Shown: positions 28,979-37,551 of the stretch, piece after piece
Layout of the letters: the number at the start of each line of letters is the position of its first letter
Numbering within the stretch: position 1 is the first letter of the stretch
Assembly (NCBI GenBank): GCA_021824175.1
Contig: JAKALP010000021.1
Span: forward strand, 1-64,000
From: Deltaproteobacteria bacterium
GTDB taxonomy: Bacteria; Desulfobacterota; Desulfobacteria; Desulfobacterales; Desulfosarcinaceae
Length of the DNA: 64,000 bases
Reading direction: 5' to 3'
Notes under the pieces: model-generated
The model's input: only the letters and a program-made list of their open reading frames with translations
What the model was told of the DNA's origin: nothing
The model's database searches: none
Made by a program: the position numbers and the translations under genes

Positions 28979-29002
28979 GCGGCCCAATCGGGCCGCTTTT
29001 TT
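28979..29002 (+). terminator. Orphan terminator-like hairpin upstream of the potassium channel gene
   Basis: Perfect GCGGCCC / GGGCCGC arms with an AATC loop (28979-28996) and six T residues. It works only on the plus strand, yet no plus-strand gene precedes it. It could end a small RNA starting in 28863-28978 or attenuate the downstream gene, which starts at 29035. Confidence 0.75.
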
Positions 29003-29034
29003 CAAGATGCTGATTTCCGCCGCCGGTTGTGCCC

Positions 29035-30069
29035 ATGAACAACACCAAACACTTTGCTTACTCTCTTGTATTCTCTTTTCTTTTGATCGTGGCCGGCACT
29101 GTTGGGTATATGCTGATCGAGGGCTGGAATTTCCTGGATTCGTTCTTTATGACCATCACCACATTGGCAACCGTGGGGTATGGTGAAGTTCACCCCCTTA
29201 CCCCCTGGGGTAGGATATTCTCCATAGTATTGATCGTATTGGGGGTCGGATTCTTTTTTTATGTGGGCGGCGCTGTCATTCAATTTATGTTGGAAGGGCG
29301 CGTCCGGGCCTTATTGGGGAGAAGAAGATTGGACCGCAAACTGGCGCGATTAAAAAACCATTACATCGTCTGCGGCTGCGGCCGTATCGGCAAGGTGATC
29401 TGCGAAAAGCTCCAGCGGGAAAATTTTGACCTGGTGGTAATCGATAAAAATCCCAGCCTGATTGAAACCTTGGAAGCAATGAAGTTGGCCTATCTCTGCG
29501 GTGATGCCGGCGACGAGGCGCTGCTGCTCAAGGCTGGCATTCAGCAAGCCAAGGCCTTGGTGGCAGCCCTGGCCACCGACACCGAAAATGTGTTCCTGGT
29601 GCTTACGGCGCGCCAACTGGCTCCCAAAATCAAAATTATCGCCCGGGCCGGCACCGAAGCCGCAAAATCCAAACTAAAAACCGCCGGCGCGGATATCGTC
29701 GAGGCCCCTTATGAAAACGGTGCCTATACTATGGCCCAACGAATTATTCGCCCGACGGTAACCAACTTCTTAGACCTAGCCTTTGCCACCCACCGCCATA
29801 AAGATATTCAGATGGAAGAGATCCCCGTTACCTCAAAATCAACACTCCATGGATTGATGCTTAAGGATTCAGGCATTCGACAGAAGTATAATCTGATCAT
29901 CATCGCCATCAAAAAAGAAGATGATCAGATGCTTTTCAATCCTTCCTACGAAGCCAAATTAAGCGCCGGCGACACTGTGATCGCTGTGGGGGAGCCGGGC
30001 AGCCTGAAACGACTGGAAGCCGTTCTCAACCCTTCCGAGACGAAACGGCAGGCTCCGGATCAAGGCTGA
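29035..30069 (+). CDS. Potassium channel protein with RCK (TrkA-N) domain
   Basis: A 344-residue channel subunit. Two membrane helices (about residues 10-28 and 62-85) flank the pore loop TTLATVGYGE, which contains the selectivity filter TVGYG. NHYIVCGCGRIGKVICEKL begins the RCK nucleotide-binding Rossmann domain (about 110-225), and a TrkA-C domain ends the protein. It is expected to be tetrameric in the inner membrane, conducting K+ in response to a ligand. A GTG six bases upstream is an alternative start. Confidence 0.93.
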   Translation: MNNTKHFAYSLVFSFLLIVAGTVGYMLIEGWNFLDSFFMTITTLATVGYGEVHPLTPWGRIFSIVLIVLGVGFFFYVGGAVIQFMLEGRVRALLGRRRLDRKLARLKNHYIVCGCGRIGKVICEKLQRENFDLVVIDKNPSLIETLEAMKLAYLCGDAGDEALLLKAGIQQAKALVAALATDTENVFLVLTARQLAPKIKIIARAGTEAAKSKLKTAGADIVEAPYENGAYTMAQRIIRPTVTNFLDLAFATHRHKDIQMEEIPVTSKSTLHGLMLKDSGIRQKYNLIIIAIKKEDDQMLFNPSYEAKLSAGDTVIAVGEPGSLKRLEAVLNPSETKRQAPDQG

Positions 30070-30137
30070 TTTGAAAATGTTTCGTCCCCGCTTAAGATCT
30101 GCGAGAGCTACAATGGGCTTTCCAACATTGGCGTTGG

Positions 30138-30187
30138 GGTGAAGTGGCTATAGAACTTCCCTTCCCGATGGACTTCACCAGGAAGGG
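30138..30187. other. Interlocked inverted repeats between convergent genes
   Basis: GGTGAAGT (30138-30145) pairs with ACTTCACC (30172-30179), and CCCTTCC (30159-30165) pairs with GGAAGGG (30181-30187). The two pairings interlock. They may act as alternative terminators for the channel gene and the oppositely oriented cyclo-ligase gene. Confidence 0.4.
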
Positions 30188-30194
30188 ATTAAAT

Positions 30195-30782
30195 TTAGAT
30201 CTTGTAGATAATCCGATTTTCAGTGATCACGATATCCACATGTTTATCGTGACTCTCGATGGGAATGGTCGGCACCATCTGGGCTTCGAAGATTAAACCC
30301 ACCTTGCGAGTGGTGATGGGCAAATCAGGAATCAGGCGGTCATAGCAGCCTTTGCCCAATCCAATGCGACCACCCTTCTCGTCCATGGAAAGCCCTGGAA
30401 TGATGGCGATATCCAGACAATCAAGGGGAACCGCCTTGCAACGCTTGGGATTGGGTTCCAAATTGCCGCGGACTCCTGGAATTAAATCTTTGCTCAGGTC
30501 ATCCACTTTATATAACCGCGCCTTTCGGCTGTCGGCTTCAAAAGCGGGCAATACGATAATCTTGTTGTACAAATAGCTGCGCCGGATGATTTCCATGGTA
30601 TCGACCTCGGTTTGGGCCGGCGTATACAGCAATACAATGCGTGACTCCAAATAATTGGCGAATTCAAACAACCGCTCCTCGATGGCTTTGGTCAGGGCGG
30701 CGATTTGTTCGGGCGGCATTTCCGAAGTCTTTCGAATTATCTCATCGCGGATCTCTTGTTTCTTTTGTCGAATTTCCTCCAT
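30195..30782 (-). CDS. 5-formyltetrahydrofolate cyclo-ligase
   Basis: A 195-residue enzyme converting 5-formyl-THF to 5,10-methenyl-THF with ATP. GRIGLGKGCYDRLI is the phosphate and folate-binding signature; YTPAQTEVDT and PGLSMDEKGGRIG are further family blocks. The ATG at 30782 has CGGAGAG upstream; a longer frame to 30836 is not needed. It is transcribed away from serS. In some bacteria this gene lies beside 6S RNA, but I could not identify one here. Confidence 0.95.
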   Translation of the reverse strand: MEEIRQKKQEIRDEIIRKTSEMPPEQIAALTKAIEERLFEFANYLESRIVLLYTPAQTEVDTMEIIRRSYLYNKIIVLPAFEADSRKARLYKVDDLSKDLIPGVRGNLEPNPKRCKAVPLDCLDIAIIPGLSMDEKGGRIGLGKGCYDRLIPDLPITTRKVGLIFEAQMVPTIPIESHDKHVDIVITENRIIYKI

Positions 30783-31004
30783 TGTTTTCTCTCCGGTTTT
30801 GAAGTCTGACCCATTCTGTATGCGTTTGGTGAGCATCTAAGTCAACTTATAATAATCATTGACCAAAACGTGTTCATGAATTAGAGTTTGGACCACGGTT
30901 GCGCAGCATTCTTCACCTGATAGGCTGGTCGGCAAGGCGGCGGATTTCCTTCCCATGGCGACCATTTTTCGCAAAATCTCAAATCGGTTAATATAGGAAT
31001 CTTC

Positions 31005-32279
31005 ATGTTAGAAATCAAGTTCGTTCGACAAAATTTAGGGGCCGTCCAGGAAGCTCTTGCCAAGCGTGGCGGTACCTATGACTGGTCTGCCTTTTCCCAA
31101 ATCGATCAGCAGCGCACGACGGTGATCGGTGAGATCGAAGAGCTTCGTCATCGCCGCAATGTGGCCTCGGAGCAAATCGCCCAGCTCAAACGTAAGGGCG
31201 AGGATGCCGAAGCCATGATGACGGAGATGCGCGCCGTGGGTGACCGCATTCAACAGCTGGAGAAAGATCTGACCGAGCATGAGGAGAAACTCAACCGGTT
31301 TCTTCTCAACATCCCCAACATCCCCCATTCATCGGTTCCAGTGGGCAAGGATGAAAAGGATAACCCGGTTATCAAGACCGTTGGGCAGCCCCGGAAATTC
31401 GAATTTGAAGCCAAAGGCCACTGGGATATCGGCGAGCAGCTCGGAATTCTCGATTTCGGCCGGGCGGCCCAAATCGCCGGCGCGCGCTTCCCCTTGTACA
31501 TCGGGGCCGGTGCCCGCCTGGAGCGTGCTCTGATCAATTTCATGCTGGACATCCACACCATCGAACACCACTATACCGAAGTGCTACCGCCATTTATTGT
31601 CAACCGCCAGACCATGACCCACACTGGTCAGCTGCCCAAATTTGAAGAGGATCTGTTCAAGCTGGAAAACCGCGACATGTTCCTCATCCCCACAGCCGAG
31701 GTACCGGTGACCAACATTCATCAAAACGAAACCCTGGATGAAGATCAGCTGCCGATCTACTATACGGCCTATACGCCCTGCTTTCGCTCCGAGGCCGGCT
31801 CCTACGGCAAAGACACCCGCGGCTTGATTCGCCAGCACCAATTCAACAAAGTGGAGCTGGTCAAATTCACCACACCGGAAACCTCATATAGTGAGCTGGA
31901 AACGTTGTTAGCCAATGCAGAAGTCATTTTGCAGCGCCTGGAGCTGCCGTACCGGGTGATCGCGTTATGCACCGGAGACATGGGATTTTCATCCGCCAAA
32001 ACCTATGACATCGAAGTGTGGATGCCGTCCCAGGGAGTTTACCGGGAAATATCTTCCTGCTCCAACTTTGAAGATTTCCAGGCCCGACGCGCCAATATCC
32101 GATTCAAGCGAAAGGGACAAAAGGGCAGCCGCTTGGTCCATACGCTGAATGGCTCCGGCTTGGCCGTGGGCCGCACCGTTGCTGCACTGCTGGAAAACAA
32201 CGTGCAGTCCGATGGTTCGGTGATCATTCCCCAGGCTTTGCGCCCCTTTATGGGTGGAAAGGATAAAATTTCGAAATGA
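31005..32279 (+). CDS. serS: Seryl-tRNA synthetase
   Basis: A 424-residue class II synthetase. Residues 1-105 form the antiparallel coiled-coil arm that contacts tRNA-Ser. [20 protein letters not shown] is class II motif 2, and [19 protein letters not shown] is motif 3 with the ATP-binding arginine. Full length. It overlaps the next gene by 4 bases (ATGA), so thrC is translationally coupled to it. Confidence 0.98.
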   Translation: MLEIKFVRQNLGAVQEALAKRGGTYDWSAFSQIDQQRTTVIGEIEELRHRRNVASEQIAQLKRKGEDAEAMMTEMRAVGDRIQQLEKDLTEHEEKLNRFLLNIPNIPHSSVPVGKDEKDNPVIKTVGQPRKFEFEAKGHWDIGEQLGILDFGRAAQIAGARFPLYIGAGARLERALINFMLDIHTIEHHYTEVLPPFIVNRQTMTHTGQLPKFEEDLFKLENRDMFLIPTAEVPVTNIHQNETLDEDQLPIYYTAYTPCFRSEAGSYGKDTRGLIRQHQFNKVELVKFTTPETSYSELETLLANAEVILQRLELPYRVIALCTGDMGFSSAKTYDIEVWMPSQGVYREISSCSNFEDFQARRANIRFKRKGQKGSRLVHTLNGSGLAVGRTVAALLENNVQSDGSVIIPQALRPFMGGKDKISK

Positions 32280-33781
32280 AGCTGGAGCACTTCCCCAAAG
32301 AGATCCAAGCCCATCTGATCCCCAAGCCCTCGGGGCAAATGATCTACCGCTGTTTGAATTGCGCCAGCGAGTTCGACATCCAAAAACTGCTTTACACCTG
32401 CCCGGATTGCGGCCATGTGCTGCTGATCCATGACCAGCAACATGCACGCCTGAAGCAGATCGCGCCTGAACAGTGGCGCCGGATCTTTGACTATCGCCGC
32501 ATGCTGACTATTCCGGCCCTCAAGGGGATTTACCGTTATCACGAGTTCATCGGACCGGTGATCCCATTGGAGAGCGTGGTCTATCTGGGCGAAGGCCACA
32601 CTCCGGTGATCGAAGCCAACCAAGGATTGCAACGCGCCGCCGGAGCACGCTTCTTCTACAAAAACGACGGCCAGAATCCCAGCGCCTCATTCAAAGATCG
32701 CGGTATGGCCAGTGCCTTGAGCTATATCCATTTTCTAATTACCAGCGGCAAGGCATCGGAAGTACTGGCCGTGTGTGCTTCTACCGGTGATACATCGGCG
32801 GCGGCAGCCCTCTATGCTTCCTACTTGCGGCCCCATGTCAAATCGGCGGTGCTGCTACCCCACAAGAAAGTCACGCCCCAGCAGCTTTCCCAGCCCCTGG
32901 GCAGCGGCGCCAAAGTATATGAAATCCCAGGCGTGTTCGATGACTGCATGAAGGTGGTGGAAGCACTCTCGGATCAATACGAAGTGGCCCTGCTCAACTC
33001 CAAGAACGCCTGGCGCATCTTGGGTCAGGAGTCCTACTCCTATGAGATCGCCCAGGAGTTCGAATATGAGATGGCCGATAAGGTAGTCTTTGTGCCCATC
33101 GGCAATGCCGGCAACATTACGGCTGTGATGAGCGGCTTCATCAAATTTTTTGAAGTGGGCCTGATTGCCGATCTGCCCAAGATCATCGGGGTGCAGTCCC
33201 ATCATGCCGATCCGGTCTATCAATATTATCGTGAAGAACAACCCGCTAAACGCCGCTTTGTGCCTCAGACCGTACGCGCCTCGGTGGCCCAGGCCGCCAT
33301 GATCGGCAATCCGGTCTCCATGCCCAGGGTGATTCAACTGGTCCAGCGTTATAATGAAATGGCCGGCCGATCGCGCGTTCACTTTGTCCAGGTGCGCGAA
33401 CAGGAGATCATGGATTGGCAACTGCAAGCCAACCGTAACGGCCATGTGGCTTGCACCCATGGGGGTGAATGCTTGGCCGGTTTGCGGCGCGCCGTGGATC
33501 TGGGCCTGGTGGCGAAAAACGAGACCGCCATTATTGACTCCACGGCCCACGCCCTCAAATTCTCCGGATTTCAGGATCTCTATTTCGAAAATCAATTTCC
33601 CCAGGAGTTTGAAGTACAACCCGACTCCAGCCTGATCAACCGGCCGGCCTATGTTCACCCCAAGGAGCTGGAACAAGTACCGGCCCCGGGCCGTCCGCTG
33701 ACCGGACAGGCCTTCGAACGATTCGTGCAAAAGGTGACGGAGGCCATTGCTCAGGACTTGAAGCTGACTCGAAAAGAATAA
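32276..33781 (+). CDS. thrC: Threonine synthase
   Basis: A 501-residue PLP enzyme converting phosphohomoserine to threonine. It begins with a zinc ribbon ([10 protein letters not shown] ... CPDCGHVL, about residues 23-45), found in many threonine synthases of this class. The PLP lysine is in [11 protein letters not shown], followed by [15 protein letters not shown] and [15 protein letters not shown]. Length and order support ThrC rather than threonine dehydratase. Coupling to serS by a 4-base overlap is unusual and links threonine and serine use only by position. Confidence 0.94.
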   Translation: MKLEHFPKEIQAHLIPKPSGQMIYRCLNCASEFDIQKLLYTCPDCGHVLLIHDQQHARLKQIAPEQWRRIFDYRRMLTIPALKGIYRYHEFIGPVIPLESVVYLGEGHTPVIEANQGLQRAAGARFFYKNDGQNPSASFKDRGMASALSYIHFLITSGKASEVLAVCASTGDTSAAAALYASYLRPHVKSAVLLPHKKVTPQQLSQPLGSGAKVYEIPGVFDDCMKVVEALSDQYEVALLNSKNAWRILGQESYSYEIAQEFEYEMADKVVFVPIGNAGNITAVMSGFIKFFEVGLIADLPKIIGVQSHHADPVYQYYREEQPAKRRFVPQTVRASVAQAAMIGNPVSMPRVIQLVQRYNEMAGRSRVHFVQVREQEIMDWQLQANRNGHVACTHGGECLAGLRRAVDLGLVAKNETAIIDSTAHALKFSGFQDLYFENQFPQEFEVQPDSSLINRPAYVHPKELEQVPAPGRPLTGQAFERFVQKVTEAIAQDLKLTRKE

Positions 33782-33868
33782 AGTTGCACAACGCCGGGGA
33801 GCAATGCTTCACGGGTGCGCCTGAATAGGAGTTCAAATCAATAAGGAGAAAAGCAGATAGAAGACATC

Positions 33869-35746
33869 ATGACTTTCCCCAGTCCTAAACGTCAAACAGA
33901 TGATGCACAGCCATTGTGGATATTTCGGGCTTGGGCCCTGGGGGGACTAAGCGTTCTTTGCTTTCTGCTTGTGGCCGCCCACGGCACACTGGCCAGCAGC
34001 CTGATCTATAAAAATTTCATCGTGCGTTACGACCGCGGCTGGGATATTCTCTGCGAACCTTATGTGGTTAAAAAAGGCGATTGGGTAATAAAGATCTTCC
34101 GCCAAAAAGGAGAAATCGCCCATCAAGACTTCCGGGAGTTTCTGGGAATCTTCCAACGCCTCAATCCCCACGTACAGGACATCGACCTCATCCGACCGGG
34201 GCAATCCATCGACATCCCCTTGCGCAAATTGGAGCACGGCGCCCTACCCGGCCAGGACAGCGGTGTGGTGGCCATCCCCTTTGTCTCTCTTTCCAAAGTC
34301 ATGGATGTAATCATCCAGAATGCTCAGCCCTACAAAGTTCAGCGCGGGGATACGGTCTCAGAGATTGTAGCCAAGCACTTCGGCCGCTACGGCAGTAAAT
34401 CGTATGAAGAAGGCGTCAAGATGCTTCAGGCCGCCAACCCCGGAATCTCAGATATTGACAAGATTTACGCCGGACAAAAAATCTATTTACCCAATCCGGA
34501 AATCCGCGAAAAGCAGTGGTATAACGCCCTGTATGATGAGAAGGGCAATCTGCGCGAAAACATTGACAAGAGCAAAACGCCTCCCTCCGCCGCTCCTGCC
34601 GCTGCCGCTTCCCCGGCGACTGCTTCCCCAGCCAATCCCCCAACAGCCGCAACCGAAGCGGGCCGAATCACAAGTTCAGCTCCGCCGGAAGCAATAAAAC
34701 ACCAGGAGCAACCCCAGGATGTTTTGGCCCAGGCTGCAGCCACTGTGGGCGGAAAATTGATTAACCGCGGCACCTACTTTATCCCGCGCACAAACCAGAA
34801 TGATTTTGAAATCGATCTTTCCAAAAATCCACTCATGGATATGCAGAATAAAAAGCTGCTCTTCACCCAGGATGGTAAAATCATGGGCCAGGCAGCGGAA
34901 ACAGTGGAGTCCAACTGGCCGGCCGCCAAGGTGGTGCAATATGACGCCCAGGGATCGGTGCAAGAGGTAGTGGGCGCCATTTTCCAGGCCATTAAGGAAA
35001 ACAAAACTGAGGCTGAAACCAAGACGGAAAGCGAAGTCAGCTTCAGCGGCCCTGGGATCCATGTGGCGGTGAGGGCCAAGTGGATTAAGACCGACAATGA
35101 TCAGCAGCGGTTGTGCATCACCCCCATCGCCAGCAGTGAAGAGCGGACGCCAGATTCGTTCAGGCGCTATCTGGAGCAAAATGGCATAGTACTCAAAGAA
35201 ATACTTCCCAACGGCAGCACTGCGCCCACGAATAGCAATAGTAATAAGCTCCATGCCATCAAGAATGTCCTGGCCCTGGCGCCAACCAATCAGAAGAGTT
35301 TTATCCAGGAGTTGTGCCACACCTTAAAATTCGCCTTCACGCCCAATGTGCCGGTGAACTTCACCTATGCTGGCATCCAAATCCAGGCGTTTGCGAATCT
35401 GGTGTCCGCCCCCAGCGGCAACGAACTGCTGGTGGATTTCGGCGATCTTTACGGCGACGCGGTGAAAGCCATCCGCCAAAGCGGCTTGGAAGTATTGCAA
35501 TTCACCCCGGAAGAAAACTACACCACCCTGACACAACGACTACTGACCGGCCTGGGAGAAAACTTCACTGAAAATCCATCTTTCCTGGCTGCCCCGCGGC
35601 CGGCGGAATATAACGCCACCGTAATCGTAGCCGGCTATCTCTATACCAATGCCCAGGGCCAGCGAACTTTTTTGGCGGGCAATACGCTGCCTTCAGCTGT
35701 TATTGACCTGATCAGCGCCGAAGGTATTGCGGTAGTAACGTGGTAG
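33869..35746 (+). CDS. Secreted LysM-domain protein
   Basis: A 625-residue envelope protein. Residues 20-42 form a signal peptide or anchor (LGGLSVLCFLLVAAHGTLAS). A first degenerate LysM-like block (about 60-115: KKGDWVIKIF ... RLNPHVQDIDLIRPGQSIDI) is followed by a canonical LysM at about 152-210 (YKVQRGDTVSEIVAKHF ... AGQKIYLPN). After an Ala/Pro linker the C-terminal 330 residues form an unrecognised alpha/beta region. LysM modules bind peptidoglycan. The ATG at 33869 has AAGGAG rather far upstream (about 20 bases), so the start is not secure. It is monocistronic. Confidence 0.8.
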   Translation: MTFPSPKRQTDDAQPLWIFRAWALGGLSVLCFLLVAAHGTLASSLIYKNFIVRYDRGWDILCEPYVVKKGDWVIKIFRQKGEIAHQDFREFLGIFQRLNPHVQDIDLIRPGQSIDIPLRKLEHGALPGQDSGVVAIPFVSLSKVMDVIIQNAQPYKVQRGDTVSEIVAKHFGRYGSKSYEEGVKMLQAANPGISDIDKIYAGQKIYLPNPEIREKQWYNALYDEKGNLRENIDKSKTPPSAAPAAAASPATASPANPPTAATEAGRITSSAPPEAIKHQEQPQDVLAQAAATVGGKLINRGTYFIPRTNQNDFEIDLSKNPLMDMQNKKLLFTQDGKIMGQAAETVESNWPAAKVVQYDAQGSVQEVVGAIFQAIKENKTEAETKTESEVSFSGPGIHVAVRAKWIKTDNDQQRLCITPIASSEERTPDSFRRYLEQNGIVLKEILPNGSTAPTNSNSNKLHAIKNVLALAPTNQKSFIQELCHTLKFAFTPNVPVNFTYAGIQIQAFANLVSAPSGNELLVDFGDLYGDAVKAIRQSGLEVLQFTPEENYTTLTQRLLTGLGENFTENPSFLAAPRPAEYNATVIVAGYLYTNAQGQRTFLAGNTLPSAVIDLISAEGIAVVTW

Positions 35747-36006
35747 ATGTTAGGAATTTAGGCATTACTCAAATGATAAGTCCAAATTAGTGGTAGGCGG
35801 ACCAATGTCTGAAGAATAAAGGAGGAAAATTTCACCGTCTGGGGAGCACCAGACACACCACCTGATGCCATCTCCCCTTTGCGGGAAAGATCAAGAGCCC
35901 GCCCTACCAGAATACAAGCGCTGAACGGAAAGCCGGGCAGCTTCCCTTATCACTGTGATCTTTGGGTCCCAACCCTTCAAACCAACATCGCAGAGGAATA
36001 TCAATC

Positions 36007-36807
36007 ATGTATTTGACAAAAAGAAACGCTGTAAGTTCATTTCTCTTATTCCAAACAATTATAGTACTAATTGGACTGCTGGCTTGCAGCGGTCAGCAAA
36101 CCGCCCAAAACAAGCAGCAGGCAGAAGCTACCCGCGGCATCGGTGAAGCTTACATGCGCCAGGGGGATTATACTTCCGCCCTGCGTGAACTGCTCAAGGC
36201 CGAGCAACTCGACCCCGAAGACCCATTTACCCAAAACGACTTAGGCTTATGTTACATGGGCAAGAAACGCCTGCCCGAATCCATCGCCCATTTCGAGAAG
36301 GCCGTGACTCTCAAGGCCAATTACACCCCGGCGCGCAACAATTTAGGCGTTGCCTACCTCACCGCCGGCCGCTTGGACGAGGCCATTGCGACCTTCAAGG
36401 AAATCACTCAGGATGTACTCTATGCCACTCCCCAATTTCCCCTCGCCAACCTCGGGCTGGCCTATTTCCGCAAGGGCGACTATAAAACCGCACTGAATTA
36501 CTACAAGGAGGCCCTGGAAATTCAACCGGATTTCGCCATTGCGCTGTATGGCACCGGCCGCACTTATCTGGTCATGAAGGAGAACAAATTGGCCCTGCGC
36601 TACCTGGAAAAGGCCGTCAAATCAGCCCCCAAGGTGGGCGAATATCACTTCTACCTGGCTGAAGCCTACCGCCTTAATGGCCAGACCGCTCAAGCCAAAG
36701 AGTCTTATTTAACCGTTATTGATTTGGAGCCTCAAGATAGTGAACTTGCAACGCAGGCGAGGCAGAGGTTAGGACGAACAAAGGAATACAAGCAAAGTAC
36801 GGACTAA
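36007..36807 (+). CDS. TPR lipoprotein, PilW/PilF-like
   Basis: A 266-residue protein with a lipoprotein signal ending in LLACSG (lipobox LLAC, about residues 24-27). About six tetratricopeptide repeats follow, including GEAYMRQGDYTSALRELLKA and GLAYFRKGDYKTALNYYKEA. GAGGA upstream supports the ATG at 36007. TPR lipoproteins of this size (PilF/PilW) help the secretin PilQ assemble in the outer membrane. The gene stands beside, and converges with, the pil operon, which makes that role plausible but unproven. Confidence 0.75.
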   Translation: MYLTKRNAVSSFLLFQTIIVLIGLLACSGQQTAQNKQQAEATRGIGEAYMRQGDYTSALRELLKAEQLDPEDPFTQNDLGLCYMGKKRLPESIAHFEKAVTLKANYTPARNNLGVAYLTAGRLDEAIATFKEITQDVLYATPQFPLANLGLAYFRKGDYKTALNYYKEALEIQPDFAIALYGTGRTYLVMKENKLALRYLEKAVKSAPKVGEYHFYLAEAYRLNGQTAQAKESYLTVIDLEPQDSELATQARQRLGRTKEYKQSTD

Positions 36808-36821
36808 TATCTAAAATAATA

Positions 36822-36854
36822 CAGCGGTTGGCTATAGTGTCTTGCCAACCGCTG
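36822..36854. terminator. Stem-loop between convergent genes
   Basis: Perfect 11-base arms CAGCGGTTGGC (36822-36832) and GCCAACCGCTG (36844-36854). No strong T-run follows on the plus strand; the minus strand continues with a moderately T-rich stretch. Probably a shared terminator. Confidence 0.6.
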
Positions 36855-36908
36855 CAAAGATTCTATCCGGCGAACAATAGTAAAGAGGGCGATCCCTTCT
36901 ATTACGTT

Positions 36909-37493
36909 TTAGCAGTTATCATAATCTGTCAAATAGACGGTCCTTTCCACTGTTATATCTTTACTGTTTCCGTACTGATCTCTAAAATGCATAACAACTC
37001 TTATAGCATATCTTGCGGTAGACAAATCTACCAATGCTGGATCATTAATTAAAGCCAACAAGACTACTCTTTTTGTATCAGTGCTCATGAGAGTAATCGT
37101 AAAAGTTACCGTTGAAGCTGGTGGTATTTCAATGGTCGTATATCCTGTTTCAGGTGCTGTAAGATCAGGAGGCATCTGATTTACGTTATTCCTATCTGGG
37201 CTGAGCAACGGGATATACGATATGTTATAAGATTGTAAGGTCAAACCAGCCACTTTGGATCCAGCAACTATCTCAATCTCGCCTAAAGCATCAGAATAAT
37301 CCTCAGGAGTACCGTCACAGTCATCTTGCAAAATATCAACTTGGACCGTATCAGTATCATTATCTTTTACCGTCAAGGTCGCCTGATAACTCTGCCCCAA
37401 CTCATCCATCAAATCTGTTGATCCGCACCCACAAAGCCAAGTGGTACCCATAACCACGGCAATCAATCCCAAAATATTAACCACTCGTCGCAT
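36909..37493 (-). CDS. Putative lipoprotein downstream of pilQ
   Basis: A 194-residue protein. The ATG at 37493 is preferred because GGAGG lies five bases before it; the frame stays open to 37541. A signal sequence ends with WLCGCGS, giving a lipobox Cys at about residue 23. The mature part is acidic, rich in Asp and Thr, with predicted beta character (YQATLTVKDNDTDTVQVDIL). No family is recognised. The DNA is visibly richer in A and T than its neighbours. It is 58 bases after pilQ and could be the last pil operon gene, possibly species-specific. Confidence 0.65.
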   Translation of the reverse strand: MRRVVNILGLIAVVMGTTWLCGCGSTDLMDELGQSYQATLTVKDNDTDTVQVDILQDDCDGTPEDYSDALGEIEIVAGSKVAGLTLQSYNISYIPLLSPDRNNVNQMPPDLTAPETGYTTIEIPPASTVTFTITLMSTDTKRVVLLALINDPALVDLSTARYAIRVVMHFRDQYGNSKDITVERTVYLTDYDNC

Positions 37494-37551
37494 TATTTCC
37501 TCCATTATAGTACGTACCTGGTTATTAGGCATTCTTTCCATAAAGTTGGTT

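Noticed and set aside
30070-30194. Possible 6S RNA next to the 5-formyl-THF cyclo-ligase gene
   Set aside because: The linkage is known in some bacteria, but the segment is too short and lacks a long central-bulge hairpin.
32855-33730. Minus-strand open frame of 291 codons
   Set aside because: Antisense to thrC; no recognisable domain.
35747-36006. Possible cyclic-di-GMP riboswitch upstream of the TPR lipoprotein
   Set aside because: A short hairpin GTCTGG/CCAGAC is present, but the conserved GEMM core sequence is not.
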